Origin: Halobacillus andaensis
GTDB lineage: Bacteria > Bacillota > Bacilli > Bacillales > Halobacillaceae
DNA: 64,000 nucleotides
Assembly: GCF_014636475.1 (NCBI RefSeq)
Contig: NZ_BMEL01000004.1
Span: 186,001 to 250,000, forward strand
Reading direction: 5' to 3'
Shown here: positions 52,958 through 60,447 of the stretch, piece by piece
Numbering within the stretch: position 1 is the first letter of the stretch
Layout of the letters: every line of letters begins with the position of its first letter
Made by a program: the position numbers and the translations under genes
The notes under the pieces: generated by a model
What the model was told of the DNA's origin: nothing
Seen by the model: the letters and a program-made list of their open reading frames with translations, nothing else
Databases searched by the model: none

Positions 52958-54060
52958 CTATTTTCGAGACGCTGCAGGCTTCTACTCCTACGATTCCCGA
53001 AAAATACATGCAAATGAATGCAGAGGAACTTACATATCGTATCTGTGAAATTAAAGAAAAGATGGGAACCACATTATTTCTACCAGGGCACCATTATCAA
53101 AAAGATGAAGTTATCCAATTTGCTGATGCCCGAGGAGACTCTTTACAATTAGCTCAAATTTCTGCTTCCCAGGATGAAGCGGAGTCGATTGTTTTTTGTG
53201 GGGTTCATTTTATGGCAGAAACAGCGGATATTTTAACTAGAAACGACCAAAAGGTATATCTTCCAGATCTGCGTGCCGGCTGTTCAATGGCTGACATGGC
53301 TACCTATAATCAAACAGAGAAGGCTTGGAGCCAACTAATGAGTACTTTTGATGATACGATTGTTCCCTTAACCTATGTGAATTCAACAGCAGCAATTAAA
53401 GCCTTTGTTGGGAAGAATGGGGGGGCAACTGTGACTTCTTCGAATGCCGAGAAAATGATCAAGTGGGCATTTAATCAGAAAGAACGTATTCTTTTTTTAC
53501 CCGACCAGCATCTTGGCAGAAACACTGCATATAACTTAGGAATTCCTTTGGAACGTATGGCTGTTTGGGATCCTATTAAGGAGGAACTAATATATGAGAA
53601 AGATAAAAAAGATGTAAAAGTTATCTTGTGGAAAGGTCATTGTTCAGTACATGAAAATTTCACAGTTTCGAACGTTCATCACATTCGGAAAAACTATCCA
53701 GAAATGAAGATCATTGTACACCCTGAATGCAGCAGGGAAGTAGTCGCCCTCTCTGATCAAGCAGGGTCAACCAATTACATTATTGAGGCGATTGATCAGG
53801 CTCCGTCTGGAAGCTCTTGGGCGATAGGAACAGAGATGAACTTGGTCAATCGAATCATTCACCAGCATCCTGATCAACATATTATTTCTCTTAACCCTAC
53901 TATGTGTCCTTGCTTAACGATGAATCGAATTGATCTTCCCCATTTAACATGGTCACTGGAATCCATTGCTGAAGGAAAACCGGTCAATCTAATCGAAGTG
54001 GAAAATACGATAGCTGTTGACGCGAAGAAAGCACTTGAACGTATGTTAATTAGAACATGA
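52954..54060 (+). CDS. nadA: Quinolinate synthase
   Basis: A 368-aa Fe-S enzyme condensing iminoaspartate with dihydroxyacetone phosphate to quinolinate. It is of the Bacillus type: [44 protein letters not shown] (cluster Cys), [11 protein letters not shown] (second Cys), HPECSREV and [13 protein letters not shown] (third Cys). ATG 52954 overlaps the nadC stop (ATGA). Together with NadB it forms the pathway's first two steps; the nearby desulfurase supplies its cluster. Confidence 0.96.
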   Translation: MTIFETLQASTPTIPEKYMQMNAEELTYRICEIKEKMGTTLFLPGHHYQKDEVIQFADARGDSLQLAQISASQDEAESIVFCGVHFMAETADILTRNDQKVYLPDLRAGCSMADMATYNQTEKAWSQLMSTFDDTIVPLTYVNSTAAIKAFVGKNGGATVTSSNAEKMIKWAFNQKERILFLPDQHLGRNTAYNLGIPLERMAVWDPIKEELIYEKDKKDVKVILWKGHCSVHENFTVSNVHHIRKNYPEMKIIVHPECSREVVALSDQAGSTNYIIEAIDQAPSGSSWAIGTEMNLVNRIIHQHPDQHIISLNPTMCPCLTMNRIDLPHLTWSLESIAEGKPVNLIEVENTIAVDAKKALERMLIRT

Positions 54061-54217
54061 TACGTTAGTCATTATCATTCCTTTAATCCGTGGATAAACG
54101 GTATTTTGAACTATTTGTAATTAATGGGATAAAAACCCTCCGATTAAGAAAAACTGTAAAAGTATAAATTCAGCTACCATCAAGTGAAGAAAACACTTTT
54201 ATAGAGGAGGAATTCAG

Positions 54218-55900
54218 GTGGATAACGATACTCAACGTACAGGTGGTCCAAATGATCGGCGTTTTTCTAAACAGGACGAAGGTGAGAAAACATTAACCAC
54301 TCGCCAAGGTCATCCTGTTCGTAACAATCAAAATATAAGAACGGTAGGAAATAGAGGGCCCGCTACCTTAGAGAATTATGATTTTATCGAAAAAATATCT
54401 CATTTTGACAGAGAGCGCGTACCTGAACGAGTTGTTCATGCTCGTGGAAGCGGAGCTCATGGATACTTCGAAACATATGGGAAGGTCGGCGAGGAACCGA
54501 TTGAAAAGTATACGCGGGCTAAGGTGTTTTCAGGCGCTGGAAAGAAAACCCCTGTCCTCGTAAGGTTTTCAACGGTAACCCACCCGGCCGGTTCTCCTGA
54601 AACACTTCGAGACCCAAGAGGATTTGCGGTGAAATTTTATACTGAAGATGGCAACTGGGATCTAGTCGGGAATAACTTAAAAGTATTTTTTATTCGTGAT
54701 GCTATGAAGTTCCCTGATCTAATTCATTCGTTTAAGCCTGATCCAGTGACGAACATTCAAGATAGCGAACGAATCTTTGATTTTATTAGTGGTACTCCAG
54801 AAGCTATGCACATGATTACTTTCCTATTTTCTCCATGGGGAATACCGGCTAACTACCGTCAAATGCAAGGTTCTGGAGTGAACACGTATCGTTGGGTAAA
54901 TAAGGAAGGAAAAGGAACCTTAATTAAATATCACTGGGAGCCGCTTCAAGGAATTAAAAACTTAACGCAAAAAGAAGCGAATGCCATTCAAGCGGAGAAC
55001 TTTAACCATGCGACTCAGGATTTATTTGAAGCCATTGATAAAGGCGAATATCCTGAATGGGAGCTTTGTGTGCAAATGATGGAAGATCATGAGCATCCAG
55101 AGCTTGATTTTGATCCATTGGATGATACAAAAATTTGGCCGGAAGATCAGTTTCCTTTCTTAAAAGTAGGGAAAATGGTACTAAACAAAAATCCAGACCA
55201 TCACTACAACGAAATCGAACAGGCGGCGTTTGGAACAGGAGTCCTTGTTGATGGCCTTGATTTTTCTGATGATAAAATGCTTCAAGGGCGAACATTCTCC
55301 TATTCGGACACGCAGCGTTATCGCATCGGTGCCAACTATTTACAATTACCTGTGAATGCTCCTAAAAAGCATGCAGCGACGAACCAAGAAGGCGGGCAAA
55401 TGTCATATTCCGTGGACAGACCTAAAGGTGTGAACCCACACGTGAATTATGAACCGTCCACCTTAAATGGTTTGGAAGAATCAAAACACGAAGTGAACCA
55501 TCATCAACCCTACGCTGAAGGAAAGCTGATCAAAGAAACGATTGATCGAGAAAACAATTTCAAGCAGGCAGGAGAGAGGTATCGCCTTCACGAAGATTGG
55601 GAGCGAGAAGATCTAATCATGAATCTAGTCAATTCGTTAAAGCCGTGCCAGCCTCATATTCAGCACAAAATGATTCACTTATTTTCCAAATGCGATGAAG
55701 ATTATGGAAAGCGGGTAGCTGAAGGATTAGGCAAAACAATAGAAGAAGCAAATTCTGCAATGAGCGAGGAATTCGCTGATGAAATCACTCCTGCAAAAGG
55801 GAAGCTCCCTAAAAATGGCGGGTCTCCTATTGGAAATACAGGAGCTTCAGATGCCGTAGAGGAAGCGCAAGAAAAGGGGCATGACGCACAACCATATTAA
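54218..55900 (+). CDS. Haem catalase (mid-size, KatX-like length)
   Basis: A 560-aa monofunctional haem catalase decomposing hydrogen peroxide. The catalytic His is in [14 protein letters not shown] (about residues 71-84), [20 protein letters not shown] follows, Asn in [10 protein letters not shown], and the haem-ligand Tyr in [13 protein letters not shown] (near residue 364). No C-terminal flavodoxin-like domain; instead a short Gly-rich tail ([14 protein letters not shown]). Its length is near that of the spore catalase KatX (about 547 aa), but this is not enough for a name. GTG 54218 follows GAGGAGG. It converges on the peptide/receptor cluster and shares its terminator. Confidence 0.92.
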   Translation: MDNDTQRTGGPNDRRFSKQDEGEKTLTTRQGHPVRNNQNIRTVGNRGPATLENYDFIEKISHFDRERVPERVVHARGSGAHGYFETYGKVGEEPIEKYTRAKVFSGAGKKTPVLVRFSTVTHPAGSPETLRDPRGFAVKFYTEDGNWDLVGNNLKVFFIRDAMKFPDLIHSFKPDPVTNIQDSERIFDFISGTPEAMHMITFLFSPWGIPANYRQMQGSGVNTYRWVNKEGKGTLIKYHWEPLQGIKNLTQKEANAIQAENFNHATQDLFEAIDKGEYPEWELCVQMMEDHEHPELDFDPLDDTKIWPEDQFPFLKVGKMVLNKNPDHHYNEIEQAAFGTGVLVDGLDFSDDKMLQGRTFSYSDTQRYRIGANYLQLPVNAPKKHAATNQEGGQMSYSVDRPKGVNPHVNYEPSTLNGLEESKHEVNHHQPYAEGKLIKETIDRENNFKQAGERYRLHEDWEREDLIMNLVNSLKPCQPHIQHKMIHLFSKCDEDYGKRVAEGLGKTIEEANSAMSEEFADEITPAKGKLPKNGGSPIGNTGASDAVEEAQEKGHDAQPY

Positions 55901-55904
55901 ATAG

Positions 55905-55934
55905 AAAAAGCAGCGGGAGCGCCCGCTGCTTTTT
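55905..55934. terminator. Bidirectional terminator between catalase and peptide gene
   Basis: A 13-bp perfect stem (AAAAAGCAGCGGG, loop AGCG, CCCGCTGCTTTTT). It ends three bases from the stop of the minus-strand peptide gene and serves both convergent transcripts. Confidence 0.9.
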
Positions 55935-55936
55935 CT

Positions 55937-56098
55937 TTATTTACCGATCCCGCCATCTCCTGGATCATGTGACTGTACCGATACTACTGCTCCAATTCCG
56001 CCATTGCCAGGATCCTTCTTAGCTTCACTTGAGCTTTCCGCGGAAAGAGAAATCATGAACCCTAGTACAAGTAAAAGACTTACGATCCACTTTCTCAT
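55937..56098 (-). CDS. Secreted signalling-peptide precursor with two copies of DPGxGGIG
   Basis: A 53-aa protein too short for usual gene calls. ATG 56098 is preceded by GAGGAGGG with good spacing. Residues 1-20 (MRKWIVSLLLVLGFMISLSA) are a clear Sec signal peptide. After a short polar stretch, two near-identical motifs follow: DPGNGGIGA (29-37) and DPGDGGIGK (45-53, the exact C-terminus). It begins 21 bp after the AimR-like receptor at 56120-57139 on the same strand, the same order as rap-phr and aimR-aimP pairs, whose peptides are exported, trimmed to 5-6 residues and taken up again. Each repeat could give one mature peptide (for example NGGIGA). The gene call is strong by context; the pheromone identity is inference. 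Confidence 0.75.
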   Translation of the reverse strand: MRKWIVSLLLVLGFMISLSAESSSEAKKDPGNGGIGAVVSVQSHDPGDGGIGK

Positions 56099-56119
56099 TC
56101 ATTTCCCTCCTCAGTAAAA

Positions 56120-57139
56120 TTAGTTAAGTCGCTTTAAGTAAAGTTGCGGCAGCATTGCAAAAAATAGATCACCGTTCTCTTGAAGAAACCTTTGATGAGC
56201 ATGACGAAGTATTTTGGAATTCTGAGTGGCTAAACCTAAATAGCTTTCTTGAAACGGTGTTAATGTTGGCAAACTAGTTAATATCGCACGAGCCTTGTCC
56301 CATTCGTTTTCAGCAAGGGCAATATGTGCAGTTTCCACTAAGTCAGAGGTTGTCATGTTCTCTGTACGCTGATGAAAGGCGGCTATAAATGGAATGGTAT
56401 TATTCTTTAAAATTTTGGTCATTGAAGAAAAATCATGGGTTTCAGCGATTTTCAGTGCTTGGTCAGCGTGATACATTGAAGAGTCATAATCTTCAAAAAC
56501 ATAAGTAAGTGATAGATTATGATGCATCGAGCTTAATTTTCGAGGCGCGATGACTTTACTAATGTATTTATATGCATATTTTCTAGCTAGAATAAGGTTA
56601 TTCGTTTTCCAGTAATGGTGAAAAGATAATTCATCAAATCGGAGGTTCATGTAGTAATAGAATAAAGGTTCTCTCACGGCAAGCAGATGAACACAACAAA
56701 GATCTATGTATTTATCTAAAGCCGTATACATTTTTAAATCGTAGTACATATAAATCATAATAAATAAATGCAGACATTTAAGAGAGGGGTGCCTGAAGAT
56801 AAGAGATTCAAACTCTTTTAACTCATGGAGGGAAAAAGCTTTTTCCCTCCTCTTTATTAACTTTTCATATAAAAAAGAAGGTTCTGCATGATTGTCTTTG
56901 GTATGGAGGATAGTTTCTAGGTCATTGATGTAATCATTCATATATAAAAATTCAAAACAAGCCAATTGATCATCGATCGTTTGGAACGAGGTCTCAATGC
57001 AGTAGTCTTTCGTGAGCTCGGCTGCTCTTTCATTGGAGTGTGATTTTAAGAAGAAGTGGTAACGTTCATATACTTTAGAGGGTTGACTCATTTGAAATTG
57101 AAGGAGGTGGACAGGTTCGATAAGAGTATGACTATTCAT
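56120..57139 (-). CDS. AimR-like peptide-pheromone receptor B
   Basis: A 339-aa, all-helical TPR-type protein. Features that recall AimR of SPbeta phages: ELTKDYCIET near residues 40-50, followed by an FEFLYMNDY-like helix pair, regular TPR-like helices to about residue 310, and a closing FFAMLPQLYLKRL. In AimR a longer N-terminal DNA-binding part precedes the KDYC region; here only some 40 residues do, so a full helix-turn-helix may be missing. GAGGTG precedes ATG 57139. It is a paralogue of the neighbour at 57280-58308 (shared HNLSLTYVFEDYDSS / HHLALSHVFDSFEAS, AFHQRTE / AFHQKTE, LTPFQESYLGLAT / LTPFQETYLGIAT). The peptide gene is directly downstream. Rap-like phosphatase is the main alternative, but Rap motifs are not seen. 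Confidence 0.75.
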   Translation of the reverse strand: MNSHTLIEPVHLLQFQMSQPSKVYERYHFFLKSHSNERAAELTKDYCIETSFQTIDDQLACFEFLYMNDYINDLETILHTKDNHAEPSFLYEKLIKRREKAFSLHELKEFESLIFRHPSLKCLHLFIMIYMYYDLKMYTALDKYIDLCCVHLLAVREPLFYYYMNLRFDELSFHHYWKTNNLILARKYAYKYISKVIAPRKLSSMHHNLSLTYVFEDYDSSMYHADQALKIAETHDFSSMTKILKNNTIPFIAAFHQRTENMTTSDLVETAHIALAENEWDKARAILTSLPTLTPFQESYLGLATQNSKILRHAHQRFLQENGDLFFAMLPQLYLKRLN

Positions 57140-57172
57140 TTAGACACCTCGACTTTCCTGGATTTAACATTA

Positions 57173-57199
57173 ATTATATACATTATTGTAGAAAAGCAA
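57173..57199 (-). promoter_or_regulatory. Candidate promoter of receptor B and peptide gene
   Basis: On the minus strand TTGCTT (57194-57199) and TATAAT (57173-57178) are 15 bp apart, a little short. The -10 box is perfect. It lies after the terminator of receptor A, so receptor B plus peptide can be expressed independently. Confidence 0.4.
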
Positions 57200-57257
57200 A
57201 AGAGATTTTACATAATTATCTTAATTTTTACAAAACAAAAAGAGAGAATACAAAAAA

Positions 57258-57281
57258 AGACACACCATCAAAAGTGTGTCT
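57258..57281 (-). terminator. Terminator of receptor A
   Basis: AGACACAC and GTGTGTCT pair over an 8-nt loop; the A-run at 57252-57258 gives T7 on the minus strand. The stem overlaps the stop codon of receptor A. Confidence 0.8.
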
Positions 57282-58308
57282 AGACGTATTTGCTCAATTT
57301 CTTTTCATATTCCAGAGGAAGTCTTGCAAAGAAAGAGTCATTGAGTTCATATTTGAAACGATGATGAGCGTGTAATAGTAGTTCTTTATTTAAGGTGGCG
57401 ATCCCTAAATAAGTCTCTTGGAAGGGAGTGAGTTCATCAAGTGCAGCCAGGTGTTCTGTTGCTTTATCAAAGTTTTCCTCTGCGATGGCAATGTGAGCCA
57501 TTTCAACCGGGTCAGGACTTGTGATGCCTTCTGTTTTTTGATGAAACGCACAAATAAATGGAATGGTGTGGTGTTCAATAGAAGCGACGGCGAAGACTAA
57601 ATTATTTTTCTTAGCGATCGATAGAGCAGTTTGTGCATATCCGTAGGAGGCTTCGAAGCTATCAAACACATGACTTAATGCTAAATGGTGATTCATCTTG
57701 CAAAGCTGATTCGGTGAGATCACTTTATTAATGAACTTATACGCATATTTTCTTGCTAATAAAGTATGGTTCATTTTCCAGTAATGGTGAAAGGTAATTT
57801 CATCCAAACGCAGCTTCATAAAATAGTGAAACAGCGGCTCATTGATCTTATGAACAGCCTGATTGCATAAATCCATATACTTATCAAAACCAGCATATTG
57901 CTTTAAATCATAGTACCCATAAACGATCGTGAAATAATGCAAGCATTGAATCGAGGGATGGGTAAAGGTGAGAGATTCTAACCAGCGTAACTCCTGATGA
58001 GTTAAGAGTTTTTCCTTGCGAGAGATAAGGACATGGTAAAGAGAGGTTGCTTCATACGTGAAATGAGGAGAGTGAATCAATGCTTTTACTTCATCATGAT
58101 AATCGTTCATATACAAAAACTCTAAACGGGCTAGTTGTTCCTCTAATGATATTGGAACTGTTTTTAAGCAAAATTCTTTCGTAAGCTGAGTAGCTTTGTC
58201 TTTTGGATGCATTTTTAATAGATGGTGGTAGGTTTGATAGATGTTGGAAATGGTATTCATTTGAATTTCCATGATAGGACTTGGTTCTATTAAGTTATGA
58301 CACCCCAT
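57280..58308 (-). CDS. AimR-like peptide-pheromone receptor A
   Basis: A 342-aa TPR-type protein, paralogue of receptor B with the same domain layout: short N-terminus (MGCHNLIEPSPIMEIQM against NSHTLIEPVHLLQFQM), QLTKEFCLKTV, ARLEFLYMNDYHDEV, helical repeats, and FFARLPLEYEKKL at the end. ATG 58308 is chosen because GGAGGAG lies 6 bp before it and the N-terminus then aligns with receptor B; the frame is open for 120 bp more, but without support. It has its own terminator and no peptide gene of its own, so it may share the downstream precursor. It follows the M4 protease gene on the same strand behind a terminator. Confidence 0.75.
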   Translation of the reverse strand: MGCHNLIEPSPIMEIQMNTISNIYQTYHHLLKMHPKDKATQLTKEFCLKTVPISLEEQLARLEFLYMNDYHDEVKALIHSPHFTYEATSLYHVLISRKEKLLTHQELRWLESLTFTHPSIQCLHYFTIVYGYYDLKQYAGFDKYMDLCNQAVHKINEPLFHYFMKLRLDEITFHHYWKMNHTLLARKYAYKFINKVISPNQLCKMNHHLALSHVFDSFEASYGYAQTALSIAKKNNLVFAVASIEHHTIPFICAFHQKTEGITSPDPVEMAHIAIAEENFDKATEHLAALDELTPFQETYLGIATLNKELLLHAHHRFKYELNDSFFARLPLEYEKKLSKYV

Positions 58309-58372
58309 TTGTGGCTCCTCCATCTCTATGGTTTTTATTTTATTATATACTATCCATTTGGAAAATAAAGAG

Positions 58373-58380
58373 AAACGTTT
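58373..58380. promoter_or_regulatory. AAACGTTT palindrome before receptor A
   Basis: GAAACGTTTACC contains the perfect AAACGTTT core of LacI/CcpA-type operators, about 65 bp before the receptor A start. A TATAAT box on the minus strand (58342-58347) lies between. It is only a weak cre match. Confidence 0.25.
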
Positions 58381-58412
58381 ACCAGCGGGAGTATTATGGC
58401 TTATATAATAAA

Positions 58413-58438
58413 AGGGCGTCAGTATCAACTGACGCCCT
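58413..58438 (-). terminator. Terminator of the M4 protease gene
   Basis: An 11-bp perfect stem (AGGGCGTCAGT, loop ATCA, ACTGACGCCCT) followed by TTTTATT on the minus strand, 11 bp after the protease stop. Confidence 0.85.
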
Positions 58439-58449
58439 GATATTGTCTA

Positions 58450-60135
58450 TTATTCTGTGATACCTACTTTGTTTAACCCATCTTCAGTTGCAACAGCTTC
58501 TTCGCTTCCTTCTCCATAAATGTCTTCAGCTGATTGAATCAATACTTCTCGGGCGTGACTAAAATCAGAATCTGGCGTTAAATAGATATTTAGGGCCCGG
58601 TAATAGATTTGACCTAGCTTTTCTTTTCCAATTTGTTCGCCCGTAATGTAAGCCGCATGATTAATGATTGAGGAATTAATATGAACTCCACCATTATCTA
58701 GATTAAGAGGGAGGTCATAATATTCATCCATGTGAGACGGATACATGCCGCTGCCATCTCCATAAGGAGTATAAGTGTCTCCTACAGGATATTTGCTCGG
58801 ATCGCTCAAGCTTCTAAGAGAGGTTCTTCCCGAAGCTTTAGCTTCTTCGGCCATGATATCTTCGCCAATTTCCCAATCATCTTCGTCAACTAACGCCCCA
58901 AAGATATCAGAAAAAGCTTCATTAAGAGCACCTGATTGATTGCGGTACTTTAATCCTGCTGTATGAGTAGTTACACCATGAGCCATTTCATGGGCAGCCA
59001 CGTCCAGTCCTGCGGATAATGGAATGAAAAATTCTCCGTCACCATCTCCATAAGTCATTTCTGACCCGTTCCAGAAGGCATTGTTGTATTCTTCTCCGAA
59101 ATGAACGTTCGACACGATTTGCATTCCTTCTCCATCAATTGAATTGCGGTCGTGTTCCTCAAGGAAGTATTCATAGACTTTTTCTGAATTATAGTGAGCG
59201 TCTACAGCAGGACGATCATAGTCTTCTCTGAAGGATGCACGATGGGAATTAAATATTTCCTTAGAGTCAAAATCCCACTCATTTTTTACGTCATATGTGT
59301 AAATGCCTTTTAAATCCTCATGGGAGTTGTCATATAAGTAGAAATTTGTACCTTTTTCGTTTTCTTTATCATTTTTATGGGTGATATGTAATTGACGCTC
59401 ATCACCTAACACACCGAGTCCCGCTCCTTTTGAAGATTTATAATCTTCAGCATGCATAATGGCATTGTACTGATCCACAACCTCTCCTGACTTAGCGTCA
59501 ACATAAATAAACCAGTTTCCAGGTTCTTCCCCTAAGAAGTTTACGTTTACTTTATAAGCAAGGTGGTTGTTGTCATTAAAAGGATAAATGACAAGTTCTG
59601 ATGTGGGAGCTTCCTCCAACTTGTCTGGTGCCTCTACTGCTGCTTTTGCAACATGAATGCTCTCCTCTTTAGACAACGAAGCTTTTGTATCTATCTCCTC
59701 ATCTTCAACGGATTGACTGAACTGGCCATTTACAGCTTGTACGTTGTTATTTTTGTCATAATGAACGGTTACTTCATGACCTTCTACAGGAATGCCATTT
59801 TTTTGTTGTTTCATTTCTACATGAGTTAATCCTAGTTTGTCTTTTGATACCTTTGCGGAACTTAGACTCTGTTCGGGTAAGTCAATGTTATACTTCTCTT
59901 TATTGTTTTTAAGGTGGGCTTTAGCCGAATTTTCGTTTGCAGAAGAAGCTTGAGTTTTTTTCACTTGCTTTTCTTTCACAAAGAAAGGCTTATTGTCGTT
60001 CGATTGGCTGGAGTTATTAGCAGCAGCTTCGGTATTTGCTTGAGGACTCACCGCTTGTGTTTGTAAGGGTGCAATGTTTCCTATGAATAATGCAGACGAT
60101 AAAACAGCGATGGGCAAAACATATTTTTTCTTCAA
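58450..60135 (-). CDS. Secreted thermolysin-like neutral protease (M4)
   Basis: A 561-aa prepro-metalloprotease. The start is TTG 60135 with GGAGG 9 bp upstream; the signal peptide ends near TQAVS. An FTP/PepSY propeptide spans about residues 70-220 (LGLTHVEMKQQKNGIPVEGH, NWFIYVDAKSGEVVDQYNA). The mature M4 domain has the zinc motif AAHEMAHGVTTH (near residue 381), the third ligand Glu in GALNEAFSDIFG, and the catalytic His in NGGVHINSSIINHAAY. It would be exported and self-cleaved to a bacillolysin-type enzyme. It lies next to the two AimR-like receptors on the same strand, suggesting possible peptide-signal control of proteolysis; this link is inferred. Confidence 0.93.
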   Translation of the reverse strand: MKKKYVLPIAVLSSALFIGNIAPLQTQAVSPQANTEAAANNSSQSNDNKPFFVKEKQVKKTQASSANENSAKAHLKNNKEKYNIDLPEQSLSSAKVSKDKLGLTHVEMKQQKNGIPVEGHEVTVHYDKNNNVQAVNGQFSQSVEDEEIDTKASLSKEESIHVAKAAVEAPDKLEEAPTSELVIYPFNDNNHLAYKVNVNFLGEEPGNWFIYVDAKSGEVVDQYNAIMHAEDYKSSKGAGLGVLGDERQLHITHKNDKENEKGTNFYLYDNSHEDLKGIYTYDVKNEWDFDSKEIFNSHRASFREDYDRPAVDAHYNSEKVYEYFLEEHDRNSIDGEGMQIVSNVHFGEEYNNAFWNGSEMTYGDGDGEFFIPLSAGLDVAAHEMAHGVTTHTAGLKYRNQSGALNEAFSDIFGALVDEDDWEIGEDIMAEEAKASGRTSLRSLSDPSKYPVGDTYTPYGDGSGMYPSHMDEYYDLPLNLDNGGVHINSSIINHAAYITGEQIGKEKLGQIYYRALNIYLTPDSDFSHAREVLIQSAEDIYGEGSEEAVATEDGLNKVGITE

Positions 60136-60447
60136 AATATTTTTCCTCCTTTAAAAGACTACATCCAATTATAGAAAAATATAGAAGATATACCCAGAGT
60201 CAATCGAACTGTTTGAAATATTCAAAAAAATTGTCAATTTATTGGTTTCGTATGAAAAATTTCACAGAAATTATCTGAATTCATGCCATAAAAAAGCAAA
60301 TGTCTTTCACGGGTTAACAAATATTGGTTATAAAGTACTGTGAATATCCATGGAATTAATTGAAAGCGGTTTATTTGGAAAATAAAAGAGGTATTTGAAT
60401 ATAGTATTTGTTTTTACATACTTAAACAAATTAAGGAGGAAAGAAGG
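60136..60447. other. Divergent control region between protease and katE
   Basis: About 310 bp, very AT-rich. It holds the sigma-B-like promoter of katE (60369-60394) and should hold the protease promoter, which I cannot place with confidence. No gene is supported on either strand. Confidence 0.6.
60369..60394 (+). promoter_or_regulatory. Candidate sigma-B promoter of katE
   Basis: GTTTAT (60369-60374), 14-bp spacer, AGGTAT (60389-60394): five of six bases match the sigma-B consensus in each box, with correct spacing. KatE is a sigma-B-dependent general stress catalase in B. subtilis, so the match makes sense. Confidence 0.7.

Noticed and set aside
57140-57280. A second peptide gene for receptor A in the gap to receptor B
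   Set aside because: Minus-strand frames there are at most about a dozen codons, without a signal peptide; the gap holds a terminator and a promoter.
56120-58308. Rap-type aspartate phosphatases instead of AimR-like receptors
   Set aside because: Size and neighbouring peptide gene fit Rap-Phr too, but I see no Rap-type N-terminal three-helix signature, while the KDYC region and the C-terminal LPxxYxK end look like AimR. Kept as the main alternative, not as the call.
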